From positions 1 to 5,177 of the forward strand of contig DATGKD010000047.1 in the NCBI GenBank assembly GCA_035294855.1: a stretch of DNA of 5,177 nucleotides, read 5' to 3'. The position numbers and the translations under genes were made by a program. The DNA comes from DATGKD01 sp035294855 (GTDB taxonomy: Bacteria > Actinomycetota > Acidimicrobiia > Acidimicrobiales > UBA8190). Positions 4,824 to 5,177 of this stretch are shown piece after piece (position 1 is the stretch's first letter; every line of letters starts with the position of its first letter). The notes beneath the pieces are model-generated. The model made no database searches and had not been told where the DNA came from. It saw nothing but the letters and a program-made list of their open reading frames with translations.

Positions 4824-5177
4824 GTGTCAGCTCCGGAAGGCCGCCCCCCGGGCGCGAAAGACGCCAACGGGCACGACGGGGCGACACCGCGTTGGCTCGG
4901 CGACGACGAGCGCCGCATCCTGGCGGCGGCGTGCGAACGGCTCATCCCCGAGGACGACACCCCCGGCGCGTCGTCGGCGGGCGTGCCCGACTACATCGAC
5001 GGGCTGCTCGGCGCCTTCACGGTGGACCCGCCGCGCATCTGGGCGGGCGGCCCGACGTCGGGTCGCTACGGGGGCGGGGCGCGCTTCGGGTCGTTCCACC
5101 GGCTGAGCCGACTCGACGAGCTGGCGTGGCGGACGCGCGTCGAGGGGTCGCGCGGCATCCCCGAGCGCGAGTTCAAC
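4824..5177 (+). CDS. Gluconate 2-dehydrogenase subunit 3 family protein, N-terminal part (3' end outside window)
   Basis: 118 codons are visible and the frame runs off the right edge. After a polar, low-complexity leader (1-22) comes a helix with WLGDDERRILAAACERLIPE (24-43), then DDTPGASSAGVPDYIDGLL (44-62). This is the typical opening of the Gluconate_2-dh3 family (helix, LIP, D-rich loop, AG-V-DYID). Further on are WAGGP (73-77), a Gly-rich RYGGGARFGSF, and AWRTRVEGSRGIPEREFN (101-118), as in long actinobacterial members. In the characterised membrane gluconate dehydrogenase, the small subunit accompanies a flavin-dependent GMC catalytic subunit and often carries a Tat signal. No Tat or Sec signal is visible here, so this version may be cytoplasmic. 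The substrate need not be gluconate. The start could be GTG at 4824 or the in-frame GTG at 4815; neither has a good ribosome site. The gene is divergent from ylxP. A GMC oxidoreductase gene is expected downstream, but this is inference. Confidence 0.85.
   Translation, partial: MSAPEGRPPGAKDANGHDGATPRWLGDDERRILAAACERLIPEDDTPGASSAGVPDYIDGLLGAFTVDPPRIWAGGPTSGRYGGGARFGSFHRLSRLDELAWRTRVEGSRGIPEREFN

Noticed and set aside
4768..4887. N-terminal extension of the DUF503 protein to 4887
   Set aside because: Added residues do not resemble the family, whose members start right at the MHVAALEIEL-like strand, and the extension would overlap the divergent gene.
4827..5099. 90-codon - strand frame opposite the gluconate dehydrogenase-like gene
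   Set aside because: Arg/Ala-rich shadow with no pattern; the + strand frame matches the Gluconate_2-dh3 family.

Overview
This is a very GC-rich window whose codons end almost always in G or C. It looks like an actinobacterial chromosome, and an Acidimicrobiia-like lineage is plausible, but there is no rRNA or marker gene to prove it. The base and codon composition is uniform. I see no transposase, integrase, tRNA, rRNA or CRISPR array.

Layout. (1) Positions 2-832, + strand: the 3' part of a low-complexity Ala/Gly/Thr/Ser/Val protein. It contains a 66-base-period repeat and not one acidic residue in the 276 codons visible. (2) Positions 833-933: a convergent intergenic gap with two separate inverted repeats, one just past each converging gene, which look like a pair of weak terminators. 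(3) Positions 934-4767, - strand: three genes reading leftward, in the order ylxP-like DUF503 protein, SulP-family anion transporter with a C-terminal STAS domain, then a DHA2-type (14-helix) MFS exporter. The SulP and MFS genes are 19 bases apart, each with a clear Shine-Dalgarno sequence, so they are very probably co-transcribed. ylxP is 50 bases upstream of sulP and may head the same operon. (4) Positions 4768-4823: a very short divergent promoter region. (5) From about 4824 to the right edge, + strand: the N-terminal part of a gluconate 2-dehydrogenase subunit 3 family protein. Such genes usually sit beside a GMC-type FAD oxidoreductase, which would lie outside the window.

How they fit together. 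SulP and MFS form a two-transporter unit. The MFS protein probably exports small hydrophobic or toxic molecules using the proton gradient, and SulP moves an inorganic anion or bicarbonate-like substrate that cannot be named from sequence. No enzyme in the window ties them to a pathway. The DUF503 gene lies away from its frequent nusA-infB-rbfA setting. I do not see a clear new multi-gene system. The strongest oddities are the acid-free repeat protein, a His-rich loop and a Gln substitution in the SulP protein, and a Cys-bearing large loop in the MFS protein.
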